Part shown: one piece after another, positions 43,614 through 52,315 of the stretch
How positions within the stretch are numbered: position 1 is the first letter of the stretch
How the letters are laid out: the number at the start of each line of letters is the position of its first letter
DNA from: Tenacibaculum mesophilum
Lineage (GTDB): Bacteria > Bacteroidota > Bacteroidia > Flavobacteriales > Flavobacteriaceae
Direction: 5' to 3'
DNA length: 64,000 bases
Assembly: GCF_003867075.1 (NCBI RefSeq)
Contig: NZ_CP032544.1
Coordinates: forward strand, 1,337,501-1,401,500
Made by a program: the position numbers and the translations under genes
The notes under the pieces: model-generated
The model's database searches: none
Seen by the model: only the letters and a program-made list of their open reading frames with translations
Told to the model about the DNA's origin: nothing

Positions 43614-44549
43614 TTATTTAGCTCTCGCTTTATTTTTGCGTTTTAAACGGTAAATTGTAGCGTTTAGCTCAAAGCCTAAGAGAAGAATAATTGCGTTTAA
43701 CCACACAAAAAGCATTAAGATTAACAGCGTACCAATTGAACCGTATAGCTGATTGTATTGCGCAAACTTTACTACATAAATTCCAAATAAGTAAAAAGTA
43801 AACATAGATACTACGGTAGTTAAAATAGCACCTGGTGAAAAGAATTTTACTTCTTTCCCTTGTTTAGTTCCGTATCTAAAAAGTAGCGATACAATGGTAA
43901 AAATCATTACTAAAAACAAGAAACCTCTTCCGTAGTAAAACAAATCTAAATCTCCTGTGTTTAGCCATCCTATTTTATGGATTCTTGTTAGCGCTATTTG
44001 ATAAAAAATAATCAATGTTACCGTTACAATTAAGAAGAAAGACATGAGTAATGATACCGCTAAGGAAACAAAATAAGCTCTAAAAACGCTTCTCATTTCT
44101 GTTACATGGTAAGAATATTCAAATCCACCAAATATGGCGTTTACACCATTTGTCATTAAAAAAATAGAGGCTAAAAAACCGAATGATAACAATCCTCCGT
44201 ACTGATTGTTAATAATATCTTTTATCACAAAATCTACCGCTTCAAAGGTTTTTGGTGGTAACGCCTCTTGCATTAATGAGAGTAGTCCGTCTTGGAACCC
44301 ATCAATTGGGATGTATGGGATGAGTGTTAAAATGAATAATAAGAATGGAAAGATTGCCATAAAGAAACTAAAAGCAATACCTCCTGCCCTTGTTGTTAAT
44401 GCTCCTTTTACAATACCGATAACATACATTTCGAGTACATCATACAAAGACATTCCTTCTAACCCCGGAATTTTAATTTTCTTTCCAAAGGCTACGAGCC
44501 AGTTTATTACTGGAATTTTCTCAAGGCTTTCTTCTATCTGTTTAGTCAT
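43614..44549 (-). CDS. YihY/BrkB-family inner-membrane protein
   Basis: A 311-residue polytopic protein with six hydrophobic segments. The family's ALTTRAGGIAFSFFMAIFPFLLFILTLIPYIP region (about 53-85) and the C-terminal GSIGTLLILMLFVWLNAIILLLGFELNA (about 268-296) are clear. It was once annotated as RNase BN, which is incorrect for this family. The transport or other role is unknown. Confidence 0.92.
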   Translation of the reverse strand: MTKQIEESLEKIPVINWLVAFGKKIKIPGLEGMSLYDVLEMYVIGIVKGALTTRAGGIAFSFFMAIFPFLLFILTLIPYIPIDGFQDGLLSLMQEALPPKTFEAVDFVIKDIINNQYGGLLSFGFLASIFLMTNGVNAIFGGFEYSYHVTEMRSVFRAYFVSLAVSLLMSFFLIVTVTLIIFYQIALTRIHKIGWLNTGDLDLFYYGRGFLFLVMIFTIVSLLFRYGTKQGKEVKFFSPGAILTTVVSMFTFYLFGIYVVKFAQYNQLYGSIGTLLILMLFVWLNAIILLLGFELNATIYRLKRKNKARAK

Positions 44550-44565
44550 TTTCTTTTTAGTTGCA

Positions 44566-44686
44566 AAGTGTTTCTAGTTTCAGAGATTCTAAGATGCAAA
44601 GTGTCATTGGTTCCTGAGGTTTAAAGATGCTAAGTTTTTTTAGTTTCAAAGTTGAATAGTGTTACTGTATCAAAGTTGCATAGTTT
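44566..44686. repeat. degenerate GCAAAGT/TCTAAGA repeats, left of the four-helix-bundle gene
   Basis: About five imperfect units of 20-30 bp built on TTGCAAAGTGTTTCTAG, such as AGATGCAAAGTGTCA, AGATGCTAAGT and TTTCAAAGTTGAATAGTG. Related units occur in inverted orientation on the other side of the gene (45065-45166). Confidence 0.55.
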
Positions 44687-45064
44687 TTATCGTTTTTCCT
44701 TTAACTTTCTTATTAAACTTGATAGCATTCTTTCTATCTCTCTTGATTCCTCATAAAGTCTGTCAAAAGATTCTTTTGAAATATACTCTAAGTTTGAAGA
44801 AATTTCAAGTTGCGTTTGTAATTCAAACAACGAAGCTATTCCAATATTTAAAAACCGAATAAAATCTCCTAAACTTTGTCTTCCAAACCCTTCAGAAATA
44901 TTACTTGGTACTGAAACTGCGCTTCTTCTCATTTGTGAAGTTAGTCCAAAAACTTCTTCCTTAGGAAAATTATTAGATATTTTATAAACCTCTGTTACAA
45001 AACCCATCGATTTTTGCCAAACCAATAAATCTCTGAATGTTTTTATACGTGTTTTCTCTTTCAT
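44687..45064 (-). CDS. four-helix-bundle protein (23S rRNA intervening-sequence type)
   Basis: A 125-residue helical protein: TFRDLLVWQKSMGFVTEVYKISNNFPKEE, FGLTSQMRRSAVSVPSNISEGFGR and FIRFLNIGIASLFELQTQLEIS follow the pattern of the S23/TIGR02436 four-helix-bundle family. These are found in rRNA intervening sequences, as DGR accessory proteins (Avd) and as free-standing chromosomal genes. The role of the free-standing forms is unknown. It is bracketed by degenerate repeats and not by an rRNA gene or a reverse transcriptase. Confidence 0.88.
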   Translation of the reverse strand: MKEKTRIKTFRDLLVWQKSMGFVTEVYKISNNFPKEEVFGLTSQMRRSAVSVPSNISEGFGRQSLGDFIRFLNIGIASLFELQTQLEISSNLEYISKESFDRLYEESREIERMLSSLIRKLKEKR

Positions 45065-45166
45065 TTTATACTTTTCTTTTTCACTTTGCTTCTATAACTC
45101 TTAGAAACTTTGCCTCTTTCTAACTTTACTTCTCAGCATCTTTGCTACTTCAATAACCCCAACCAC
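45065..45166. repeat. degenerate repeats right of the four-helix-bundle gene
   Basis: Read on the minus strand this stretch contains AGCAAAGATGCTGAGAAG, TAAAGTTAGAAAGAGG and GCAAAGTTTCTAAGAG, the same motif family as at 44566-44686 but in opposite orientation. Confidence 0.5.
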
Positions 45167-45167
45167 A

Positions 45168-45737
45168 TTACTCCACCACAATATCATATTTATATAACAA
45201 TCCTACAATATTCTCATTGGAAAATTTAGCTTTTTTAATACTATTATTTTCAGGGTCGATCGCAAAATTAGTGGCAGTTGTAAGATCTGCTTTTTCTAAA
45301 TTCGTCTGATCAAAAATTGCTCCTTTTAAATCACAATCTTTAAAGAGACTTCTACTTAGGTCAGCTTCAACAAAATCTACTTCTTGCAAATTACAACTTA
45401 TAAATTTTGTAGTAGGAATTTTTAATTGGTAAAAAGAAGATAAGTTTAATTGGCAGTTGTGAAAGCTCATTTCTAGCAAAAAGTTGTTGCATTCATTAAA
45501 CTTTACCCCAACCATTTTACAGTTTTCAAAAGTGCAATCTTTAAAAAAAGTGTTATTTACCACTGTATTACTAAAATTACAGTTGATAAACTCACACTCT
45601 AAAAATTCAATATTTGAAGCATGTACGTTCTCGAAATTGCAATTCTCGAACGTACAGCTGTCATATTCTCCTTTGTTGATTTTTGTTAGTGTAAAATCAA
45701 CTTTTGTAAATGTTTCGTTGTCAAAGAAATCATTCAT
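45168..45737 (-). CDS. pentapeptide-repeat protein
   Basis: A 189-residue protein of A(D/N)LXX-type pentapeptide repeats running from about 20 to 160 (CTFENCNFENVHASNIEFLECEF, LQEVDFVEADLSRSLFKDCDLKGAIFDQTNLEKADL), which should form a quadrilateral beta-helix. Some family members protect DNA gyrase, but most have no known role. The ATG follows the M3 peptidase stop with no gap. Confidence 0.9.
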   Translation of the reverse strand: MNDFFDNETFTKVDFTLTKINKGEYDSCTFENCNFENVHASNIEFLECEFINCNFSNTVVNNTFFKDCTFENCKMVGVKFNECNNFLLEMSFHNCQLNLSSFYQLKIPTTKFISCNLQEVDFVEADLSRSLFKDCDLKGAIFDQTNLEKADLTTATNFAIDPENNSIKKAKFSNENIVGLLYKYDIVVE

Positions 45738-47840
45738 TTATTGTAATCCTCTCGCTTTTAACATTGGTTCAGCTTGTGGATCTCTTCCTGCAAAAACTTT
45801 ATACATTTCTGCATAGTCCATCGTGTTTCCTTTCGATAAGATTTGCTCTCTAAACTTCTGACCGTTTTCTCTAGTTAACAATCCGTTGTTTTTAAACCAA
45901 TCATAGGCATCGTGACTTAACATTTCTGTCCATAAATACGAGTAGTATCCTGCACCATATCCTCCGCTAAAAATGTGTGCGAAATATGTTGAACGGTATC
46001 TTGGTGGCACCTCATCAATCTTCAATTTCATTTTAGCTAATGCTTCTTCTTCAAATTTAGCTACATCTTCAATGTTTGTATCTGCTGATATGGTGTGCCA
46101 TTGCATATCTAAATTAGAAGATGCTAAGTTTTCAATAATTGAATATCCTTGATTGAACGTTCCTGCATTCTTAATTTTTTGTAATAACGCATCTGGTATC
46201 ACTTCTCCTGTTTTATAATGTAAAGCATAGTTATTTAATACCTCTGGATGTGTTGCCCAGTTTTCATTGAACTGCGATGGAAATTCTACAAAGTCTCTTG
46301 CAGTACTTGTTCCTGAAATTGATGCATATTTTTGATTTCCGAATAAACCGTGTAACGCATGTCCGAACTCATGGAAGGTAGTTTCTACATTATCAAAGCT
46401 GATTAATGCTGGTTCTCCTTCTGCTGGTTTAGGGTAGTTACAAACATTGTAAATTACTGGTTTTTGTCCTCTTATTTTCGATTGTTTTACAAAAGCTCCC
46501 ATCCACGCACCACCGCGTTTACTGTCTCTTGCAAAGAAGTCTCCGTAGAACAATCCTAACTTGCTTCCGTCTTCTTCAAAGATTTCATACACTACTACAT
46601 CTGGGTGATAGGTAGGAATATCGGTACGCTTTTTAAAGGTGATTCCGTATAATTTTGTAGCCGCATAAAACACACCTTTTTCTAATACGTTGGTTAACTC
46701 AAAGTATGGTTTTACCTCGTCTTCATTTAAGTTGTATTTAGACTTACGTACTTTTTCAGCAAAATGATTCCAATCGTATGGAGCTAAGGTAAAATCGTTT
46801 CCTTCTTTATTGATTTCTGCTTGAATTTCTTTCGTTTCAGCAGCTACTTTTGATAACGACCCTGGAATTAATCCGTTGAACATTTCAAATACTTTATCTG
46901 GTGTAGATGCCATTGTTCCTTGTAAACTCCAGCTTGCAAAGTTGTCAAAACCTAAGATTTGCGCTTTCTTAGCACGTAACGAAGCCATCTTTTTTACTAA
47001 GTCGCTTGTGTTATACTCACCTGCATCAGTTCTGTGAATTGATTTTTCGAACAATTGTTTACGAACTTCTCTATTTTCTAAAGTTTGTAATAAAGGTTGT
47101 TGTGTAGTGTTAATCAGTTGGATTTCGTACTTACCGTCTTTTTCTAAACCTTTAATTGTTTCTTCTGAAAGTCCTTTTAACTGTTCTTTATCGGTAACTG
47201 TTAACCCTCCTTTTTTACTCGCGTCTAGTAACTTTTTTCCGAAGTCATTAGATAAGCTTGCTAATTCTGCATTGATTTCTTTTAACTCGTTTTTCTTTTC
47301 TTCAGATAAGTTAGCTCCTGCTTTTACAAACTTTTTATATTGTTCTTTTACCAAGTGTTTAGACTCAGCATCCAATTCTAGATTCTCTAAATTATCATGT
47401 ACTGCTTTTATTTTTTCAAACAACTTGGTGTTTAATAAAATTTCATCGTTGTGTTTAGAAAACTTAGGTGCTAATTCTTTTTGATTGTCTTTAATCGTAT
47501 CGTTTGTATGTGCTCCTGCTAATGCATAAAAAACAGCCGTAGCATTGTCTAACGTTTTGCTACTTTCTTCAAGTGCAGCAATGGTATTTTCAAATGTTGG
47601 TGCTTCTGTGTTTGCTATAATTTTAGCTATTTCTTCATTTTGAACTTCCATACCTTTTAAAATTGCAGGCATAAAGTGTTCGTTCTTTATTTTAGTAAAA
47701 TCTGGTGCTCCAAAGTCTAAAGAACTTTTTACTAATAATGGATTTTCTACCATGTTTGAAGTGGTTTCTTTTTTAGTTTGCTCTGTTTTACACGACATAG
47801 CTACTACTAGCGTTGCTATGAGTAATAGTTGTTTTTTCAT
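45738..47840 (-). CDS. M3-family oligopeptidase, lipoprotein (Dcp-like)
   Basis: A 700-residue zinc metallopeptidase with the active-site motif TTFHEFGHALHG (around 480-491) and the downstream helix glutamate. An N-terminal lipoprotein signal (lipobox MSCK, around Cys17) places it in the envelope. It resembles peptidyl-dipeptidase Dcp and oligopeptidase A, which trim peptides after proteolysis. Co-transcribed with the pentapeptide-repeat gene. Confidence 0.94.
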   Translation of the reverse strand: MKKQLLLIATLVVAMSCKTEQTKKETTSNMVENPLLVKSSLDFGAPDFTKIKNEHFMPAILKGMEVQNEEIAKIIANTEAPTFENTIAALEESSKTLDNATAVFYALAGAHTNDTIKDNQKELAPKFSKHNDEILLNTKLFEKIKAVHDNLENLELDAESKHLVKEQYKKFVKAGANLSEEKKNELKEINAELASLSNDFGKKLLDASKKGGLTVTDKEQLKGLSEETIKGLEKDGKYEIQLINTTQQPLLQTLENREVRKQLFEKSIHRTDAGEYNTSDLVKKMASLRAKKAQILGFDNFASWSLQGTMASTPDKVFEMFNGLIPGSLSKVAAETKEIQAEINKEGNDFTLAPYDWNHFAEKVRKSKYNLNEDEVKPYFELTNVLEKGVFYAATKLYGITFKKRTDIPTYHPDVVVYEIFEEDGSKLGLFYGDFFARDSKRGGAWMGAFVKQSKIRGQKPVIYNVCNYPKPAEGEPALISFDNVETTFHEFGHALHGLFGNQKYASISGTSTARDFVEFPSQFNENWATHPEVLNNYALHYKTGEVIPDALLQKIKNAGTFNQGYSIIENLASSNLDMQWHTISADTNIEDVAKFEEEALAKMKLKIDEVPPRYRSTYFAHIFSGGYGAGYYSYLWTEMLSHDAYDWFKNNGLLTRENGQKFREQILSKGNTMDYAEMYKVFAGRDPQAEPMLKARGLQ

Positions 47841-47924
47841 GAGTTTTGGTCTTTATTATTCAAACAAAGTGAACGTAATTACCTGTTAAGATTACTTCGT
47901 TTCACTCGTAATGACGATTCTTAA

Positions 47925-48785
47925 TTAATCAACAGCTTTTAAGCTTAAATCCATATTGTATACCGAATGTGTTAAGGCTCCAGACGAAATAAAATCAACC
48001 CCACACTCTGCGTATTCTCTAATGGTTTTTTCATTGATTCCTCCAGAAGATTCTGTTAAACATTGCTCTCCTATCATAGCTACCGCCTTACGGGTATCTT
48101 CATAGTTAAAGTTGTCTATCAAAATTCTGTACACACCTTCGTTTTGTAAAATCTCTTCGATTTCTTCTAGGCTACGTGCTTCTACAATTATTTTAATATC
48201 CAATCCTTTTTCTGCTAAGTACTTTTTGGTTTTGGTAATTGCTTGTGTAATTCCGCCAGCAAAATCGATGTGATTGTCTTTAATCATTACCATATCGTAT
48301 AAAGCAAATCGGTGGTTTTCTCCGCCTCCTATTTTTACCGCCCATTTTTCCAAAGCACGAATTCCTGGTGTTGTTTTACGGGTATCTAACACCTTGGTTT
48401 TGGTTCCTTCTAACAAATTGGCAAAAAACTTAGTTTTGGTTGCAATAGCACTCATACGTTGCATTGCGTTTAGTACCAAACGTTCTGCCATTAAAATAGA
48501 CTGTGATTTTCCTGATACATAAAAAACAATATCTCCGTACTTTACGGGTGAACCATCATTAATCAACGTTTCAACTTTTAAATCGGCATCTACATAGTTA
48601 AACACCATTTTAGCAAATTCTACTCCCGCTATTATACCTTCGTCTTTTACTAATAGTTTTGCTTTTCCTGTTGCATCGGCAGGGATGCATGATAATGATG
48701 TATGGTCTCCATCTCCTATATCTTCTCTAATAGCATTTGCTATAATTAAATCTAACTCTTTATTAAATTGTTCTTGTGAAATCAT
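47925..48785 (-). CDS. nadC: nicotinate-nucleotide pyrophosphorylase (quinolinate phosphoribosyltransferase)
   Basis: Converts quinolinate and PRPP into nicotinate mononucleotide in de novo NAD synthesis. Typical segments are present: EDIGDGDHTS, AERLVLNAMQRMSAIATKT, DTRKTTPGIRALEKWAVKIGGGENHRFALYDMVMIKDNH and ESSGGI. The 286-residue length is normal. It is a single gene in the minus direction. Confidence 0.97.
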   Translation of the reverse strand: MISQEQFNKELDLIIANAIREDIGDGDHTSLSCIPADATGKAKLLVKDEGIIAGVEFAKMVFNYVDADLKVETLINDGSPVKYGDIVFYVSGKSQSILMAERLVLNAMQRMSAIATKTKFFANLLEGTKTKVLDTRKTTPGIRALEKWAVKIGGGENHRFALYDMVMIKDNHIDFAGGITQAITKTKKYLAEKGLDIKIIVEARSLEEIEEILQNEGVYRILIDNFNYEDTRKAVAMIGEQCLTESSGGINEKTIREYAECGVDFISSGALTHSVYNMDLSLKAVD

Positions 48786-49005
48786 AGTATTGAATTGTTG
48801 AGGTAAAAATACAATTATTTTTAGTTCTCTGTTTTGAGTTTACTGCTTATTGTTGTGTAATTTTTACCGTTTCTTTACTAACAAAATTCTAAACCTGTTA
48901 CAGGTTGTTTTTCACTTTCTACTACTTTGTGTGTATGGTATGTGTTTAGTTTATTTTTAGCGTATTATCTTACACTTTTTACATCGTACATTTTGATGAA
49001 ATTTT

Positions 49006-49090
49006 GTTAATTCGAGTGAATTTTATGATTGAAATGAGTAAAATTTGTGTCGAGAATAAGAGTTATAACACTTAAATTAGTTCTCGATAC
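49006..49090. repeat. dispersed TTCTCGATAC repeat, copy 2 (reverse) plus a forward start
   Basis: The reverse complement of 49006-49056 reads TTCTCGACACAAATTTTAC ... CACTCGAATTAAC and parallels the copies at 115-159 and 51350-51415. A forward piece TTAAATTAGTTCTCGATA follows at 49073-49090 and recurs at 51340-51358. The 625-bp gap 48786-49410 otherwise holds only the promoter and leader of the next gene. Confidence 0.5.
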
Positions 49091-49257
49091 TACTTTTGTT
49101 TTTTTATAATTTTAAAACATACATTAACGTCTGCAAATTAAGTACCCCTTTCCAACAACACGTTAAAAAACTAATAATCAAACATTAAAAACAAACACAT
49201 AAGGAAAAACCTTACTTTTTTTACGGTTTTTTTTAAAAAAAAAATATTTTTATAAGA

Positions 49258-49265
49258 TACCTTTG
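49258..49265 (+). promoter_or_regulatory. minus-7 box of the small cysteine-rich peptide gene
   Basis: TACCTTTG matches TANNTTTG. It would give a leader of about 140 nt ahead of the ATG at 49411. Confidence 0.55.
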
Positions 49266-49351
49266 AAAAGATTTTTCCTTTACGGATTCCACTCTTTTAA
49301 AAAACACAATTGATTTTAAACTTTTAATTATAATATCATTTCGCGAAGGAT

Positions 49352-49384
49352 AGACACAAAGGTGAGTGTCTTTAATAGTTCACC
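49352..49384 (+). promoter_or_regulatory. possible H-type pseudoknot in the leader
   Basis: Stem 1 is AGACAC (49352-49357) with GTGTCT (49366-49371). Its loop contains GGTGA (49361-49365), which can pair with TCACC (49380-49384). Loop lengths of 3, 0 and 8 nt suit an H-type pseudoknot ending 26 nt before the start codon. No known riboswitch class is recognised. Confidence 0.4.
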
Positions 49385-49410
49385 CAAAAAATAATTTATA
49401 AAATTTTATT

Positions 49411-49638
49411 ATGCTAAACAAAATTGTTAATCTAAATGGAGTTACAATACTTAACAGGAAAGAACTTCACAGTATTGCTGGTTCAACTTGTAGAATTGCA
49501 GTAAGAAATGAAGATGGTTCTTTTAGACATTGGTCTGCAAAAGTTTATTCGGTAGAAGAAGCCCAATCTGCTTATCAACTTCAGCAAGAGTATAACGATG
49601 GTAGCTATGCTTCTGGGTATTGTTGTGCCTCTTGCTAA
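49411..49638 (+). CDS. small leader-bearing peptide, possible RiPP or bacteriocin-like precursor
   Basis: A 75-residue peptide. The N-terminal part MLNKIVNLNGVTILNRKELHSIAGS resembles a double-glycine-type leader (ELxxIxGG pattern, here IAG at 22-24). The rest contains one early cysteine (Cys27) and a CCASC end (Cys71, Cys72, Cys75). No modification enzyme or peptidase-ABC transporter is adjacent, so modification and export are unproven. A hairpin (49661-49693) separates it from a thioredoxin-domain lipoprotein gene that could act on its disulfides. Confidence 0.6.
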   Translation: MLNKIVNLNGVTILNRKELHSIAGSTCRIAVRNEDGSFRHWSAKVYSVEEAQSAYQLQQEYNDGSYASGYCCASC

Positions 49639-49660
49639 AAAGAACACAGTTTAAACTAAT

Positions 49661-49693
49661 TTAAAGGAAAGGTTAAAAAAACCTTTCCTTTAA
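49661..49693 (+). terminator. intercistronic hairpin, partial terminator
   Basis: A perfect 14-bp stem TTAAAGGAAAGGTT / AACCTTTCCTTTAA with a 5-A loop lies between the peptide gene and the lipoprotein gene. The T tail is short, so it may reduce rather than stop read-through and favour the peptide over the next gene. Confidence 0.65.
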
Positions 49694-49708
49694 TAATTAA
49701 AATTAAAA

Positions 49709-51229
49709 ATGACGCTGATAAAACCTATTTCACTTGTGCTTTTTACTTTATTATTCTTCTCTTGTACCAGTAAAAAAAATAATGAAACTCCTAAACCTTT
49801 AAATGAATTAATTGTTTGCATAGAAAACTATTCTAATAATCAAATTGCATTAAGAAAAGAATCTAGTTATCAAAACATTGATAAAAGTCTCTATACATCA
49901 AAAAAGAAGATAGATACTATTAATATAAAATTAAATAAAGGTGAATTTATTTATTTAAGTCATAAAAAAATTGTTCCCGATACTCTCTTTTTAGGTAAAG
50001 GTGACAGCATAAAGATTAAAGCTTATGAAGACAGAATAGAATATATTGTTAACTCCTACAACCAAAATAACAAGCGATTTAAAGAAGTTTCACAAAAATT
50101 AAAGCAAGATAGCATCTATCAAAGCTTCAAAAAACAAATAGATTCCTTAACTAATATCTTTTATTCTATAAACCACAATAAAAGGCCGATGATTGGTAAT
50201 AATGATTATCAAAAATTTGTTAGCTATCCTGTAAAAGTAAACAGAGGTATATATCCTTCTAAACATGAAGAAGAAAAAATTCTTTTTAAACTATTGAACA
50301 AACTTTACTTGTATAAAATTGATTTTTTTAAAAAACAAGAGCTACCTAATGATTTAAAAGAGCATTTAAGATATAAGTCTTTAATAGAATATAACAATAA
50401 ATTAAAATTATTCTATCGTTATTTCAAATCAAAAGCTGCTAAAGGCAAACTCAATTCAACCATTTTTATAAACGACAGCCTTCTTTTAAACCCCTATTCC
50501 AAAACATTAATGCTTTCTTTCTTAAGAAAGAATGTAATTAAATCTAAACCTACCTATACTCGCTCAAGACAATACATTAACTATGTAGAGGCTTTTGATA
50601 ATGCTCCTTTATATTTTAATGACTCACTTACAAAATATGCTCGGTTTTTAAGTATTGAAGCTATGATTAATTTTGGAGAATCTTTTAATGTTACTAGATC
50701 AAAATTTAATGAATTTAAAAACAAATACCAAGATGACAGATTAAATACTATTCTGGAAGACAAGTATTTACTTGATATTGATATATTTGAAAATATTAAG
50801 AATGATGTAAAACTTATAAATCATAATCAAGAAATAAGTTCTTTGAATGATTTAATAAAAAACAACAACGGTAATTACATATTTATCGATTTTTGGGCTA
50901 GTTGGTGTTTCCCATGTAGGGAATCTATGCCGGACTATCAAAAGGTGATACATAAATTTTCAAAAGAAAAAATCACTTTCCTTTACCTTTCTATTGACAA
51001 AAATAAAGACAGCTGGTTGAGCGCTGTAAAAACTGAAAATATGGAAAGTTATCAGCATAGTTATATGGTGCTAAATCAAGAGAGTGCAAACTTTTTAAAA
51101 TCAATTAAACTGGTTAATATTCCAAGATATATACTTCTTGATAAACAAGGAAAAATCCTTCATGAAAATGCTCCTGGTCCTAAAGGTGATGAATTAACTG
51201 TTTTTTTGAATAAATACCTAAGTAAGTAA
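49709..51229 (+). CDS. TlpA-like thioredoxin-domain lipoprotein
   Basis: A 506-residue lipoprotein (lipobox FFSC, around Cys19) with a long Lys/Asn/Tyr-rich N-terminal region (20-370) of no recognised family and a C-terminal thioredoxin fold (about 375-505) with YIFIDFWASWCFPCRESMP (active site Cys400 and Cys403) and the cis-Pro region VNIPRYILLDKQGK. It would act as a periplasmic thiol-disulfide oxidoreductase. Its position directly after the cysteine-containing peptide gene suggests that it handles that peptide's disulfides or thioethers (inference). Confidence 0.85.
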   Translation: MTLIKPISLVLFTLLFFSCTSKKNNETPKPLNELIVCIENYSNNQIALRKESSYQNIDKSLYTSKKKIDTINIKLNKGEFIYLSHKKIVPDTLFLGKGDSIKIKAYEDRIEYIVNSYNQNNKRFKEVSQKLKQDSIYQSFKKQIDSLTNIFYSINHNKRPMIGNNDYQKFVSYPVKVNRGIYPSKHEEEKILFKLLNKLYLYKIDFFKKQELPNDLKEHLRYKSLIEYNNKLKLFYRYFKSKAAKGKLNSTIFINDSLLLNPYSKTLMLSFLRKNVIKSKPTYTRSRQYINYVEAFDNAPLYFNDSLTKYARFLSIEAMINFGESFNVTRSKFNEFKNKYQDDRLNTILEDKYLLDIDIFENIKNDVKLINHNQEISSLNDLIKNNNGNYIFIDFWASWCFPCRESMPDYQKVIHKFSKEKITFLYLSIDKNKDSWLSAVKTENMESYQHSYMVLNQESANFLKSIKLVNIPRYILLDKQGKILHENAPGPKGDELTVFLNKYLSK

Positions 51230-51253
51230 TATTAAACCTAAACATATAAAAGT

Positions 51254-51283
51254 AAAAACCGAACATTTTAGTTCGGTTTTTTT
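51254..51283 (+). terminator. terminator after the thioredoxin lipoprotein gene
   Basis: An 11-bp stem AAAAACCGAAC / GTTCGGTTTTT with an ATTTTA loop and T tail lies 25 bp after the stop. Confidence 0.9.
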
Positions 51284-51339
51284 AATAACTAAATATCAAA
51301 ACCTTGCATGCATTATTCTTAAGGAAAAGAACTATAGCC

Positions 51340-51415
51340 TTTAAATTAGTTCTCAATAGTTCTACTGAGCGAAGTCGATGTATGATTTTCGTCCCTCAAA
51401 ATCACTCGAACTGAC
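51340..51415 (+). repeat. dispersed TTCTCGATAC repeat, copy 3
   Basis: TTAAATTAGTTCTCAATA at the start matches 49073-49090, and AATCACTCGAACTGAC at the end parallels the copy at 115-159. The remainder of the gap 51284-51609 shows no gene. Confidence 0.5.
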
Positions 51416-51609
51416 AGTTTTCCATATTTCTGTCTCTAAAAGCATCAACTGGTTGGACACTCTTGATTTATTTTTTTGCTTTTACGACTGTTTTTTACTC
51501 CTTCTTGTTTGTTTTTTATATTTTGCTATCTAAATACTAACTGAATTTTAAAACTTACGTGTTGTAAAGATTAAGAAATCTTCTTTCAACTTATAACTAC
51601 TCTTATATC

Positions 51610-52197
51610 ATGGCTATAAACTATCCTTTTGGTCTTCCGTTAAAACATAATTTTGCTGAGTTTGTACACTACAACGGTTTATTTCTTCCGCATGAAACTG
51701 ATAGAATTTTGAATTTATGGAGTGAGAATCAAAAAATTAAGGCTACGCTTAGCGGATCTGACACTTATGATGATGAGCTTAGAAAAAGCGATGTAATGTT
51801 TATTGAAAATACGCCTGAAACTGAATGGATTTACAACCGACTGGCGGGGTTGGCTATTCAGTGTAATAACGAACGATATTGGTTTGATTTGTTAGGTTTT
51901 CATAACAATTTGCAATTGGCTAGTTATACTGAGGGTGACTTTTTTGATTGGCATTTGGATTTTGGTGCGGGTGAAATTTCTGATAGAAAACTGAGTATTT
52001 CCATGCAATTATCTGACCCTGATGAGTATGAGGGCGGTGATTTACAGTTTATGCTGAATCAAAAAATTGTAAATGCTCCTAGAGAGAAAGGTACAATCAT
52101 TGTTTTTCCTTCTTTTATGATGCATCGTGTTACTCCTATTACTAAAGGGATTCGTAAGTCTATTGTGGGTTGGGTTGCGGGGCCTCCGTACAGGTAG
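51610..52197 (+). CDS. 2OG-Fe(II) oxygenase (prolyl-4-hydroxylase-like)
   Basis: A 195-residue dioxygenase domain with iron ligands His115 and Asp117 in DWHLDFG, His172 in MMHRVTPI and the 2-oxoglutarate Arg182 in GIRKSIVGW. The layout YTEGDFFDWHLD ... YEGGDLQF ... GTIIVFPSFMMHRV matches the prolyl-4-hydroxylase/PKHD group. The protein or peptide substrate is unknown. It stands alone, 380 bp after the thioredoxin lipoprotein gene and 470 bp before the second cassette array. Confidence 0.9.
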   Translation: MAINYPFGLPLKHNFAEFVHYNGLFLPHETDRILNLWSENQKIKATLSGSDTYDDELRKSDVMFIENTPETEWIYNRLAGLAIQCNNERYWFDLLGFHNNLQLASYTEGDFFDWHLDFGAGEISDRKLSISMQLSDPDEYEGGDLQFMLNQKIVNAPREKGTIIVFPSFMMHRVTPITKGIRKSIVGWVAGPPYR

Positions 52198-52315
52198 TGG
52201 TTACTCGCTAGTTGTTAGTTTTTAGTTATTAGTCCTTAGTTGTTAAGAATTCGTGATTTATTTCTATATAAAAGTTCTTACGATGTTGCGGCAGTTGCCT
52301 TTCATAAAAAGGTCT

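Noticed and set aside
44687..45064. Diversity-generating retroelement suggested by the four-helix-bundle gene
   Set aside because: No reverse transcriptase, template repeat or variable target gene is visible nearby.
49204..49234. Terminator in the gap before the small peptide gene
   Set aside because: A weak AAAAACC/GGTTTTT stem with a T-rich loop, and no plus-strand gene lies upstream that would need it.
49352..49384. Known riboswitch class
   Set aside because: The pseudoknot does not show the conserved bases of preQ1, SAM-II or other classes I can recall; kept only as an unnamed structure.
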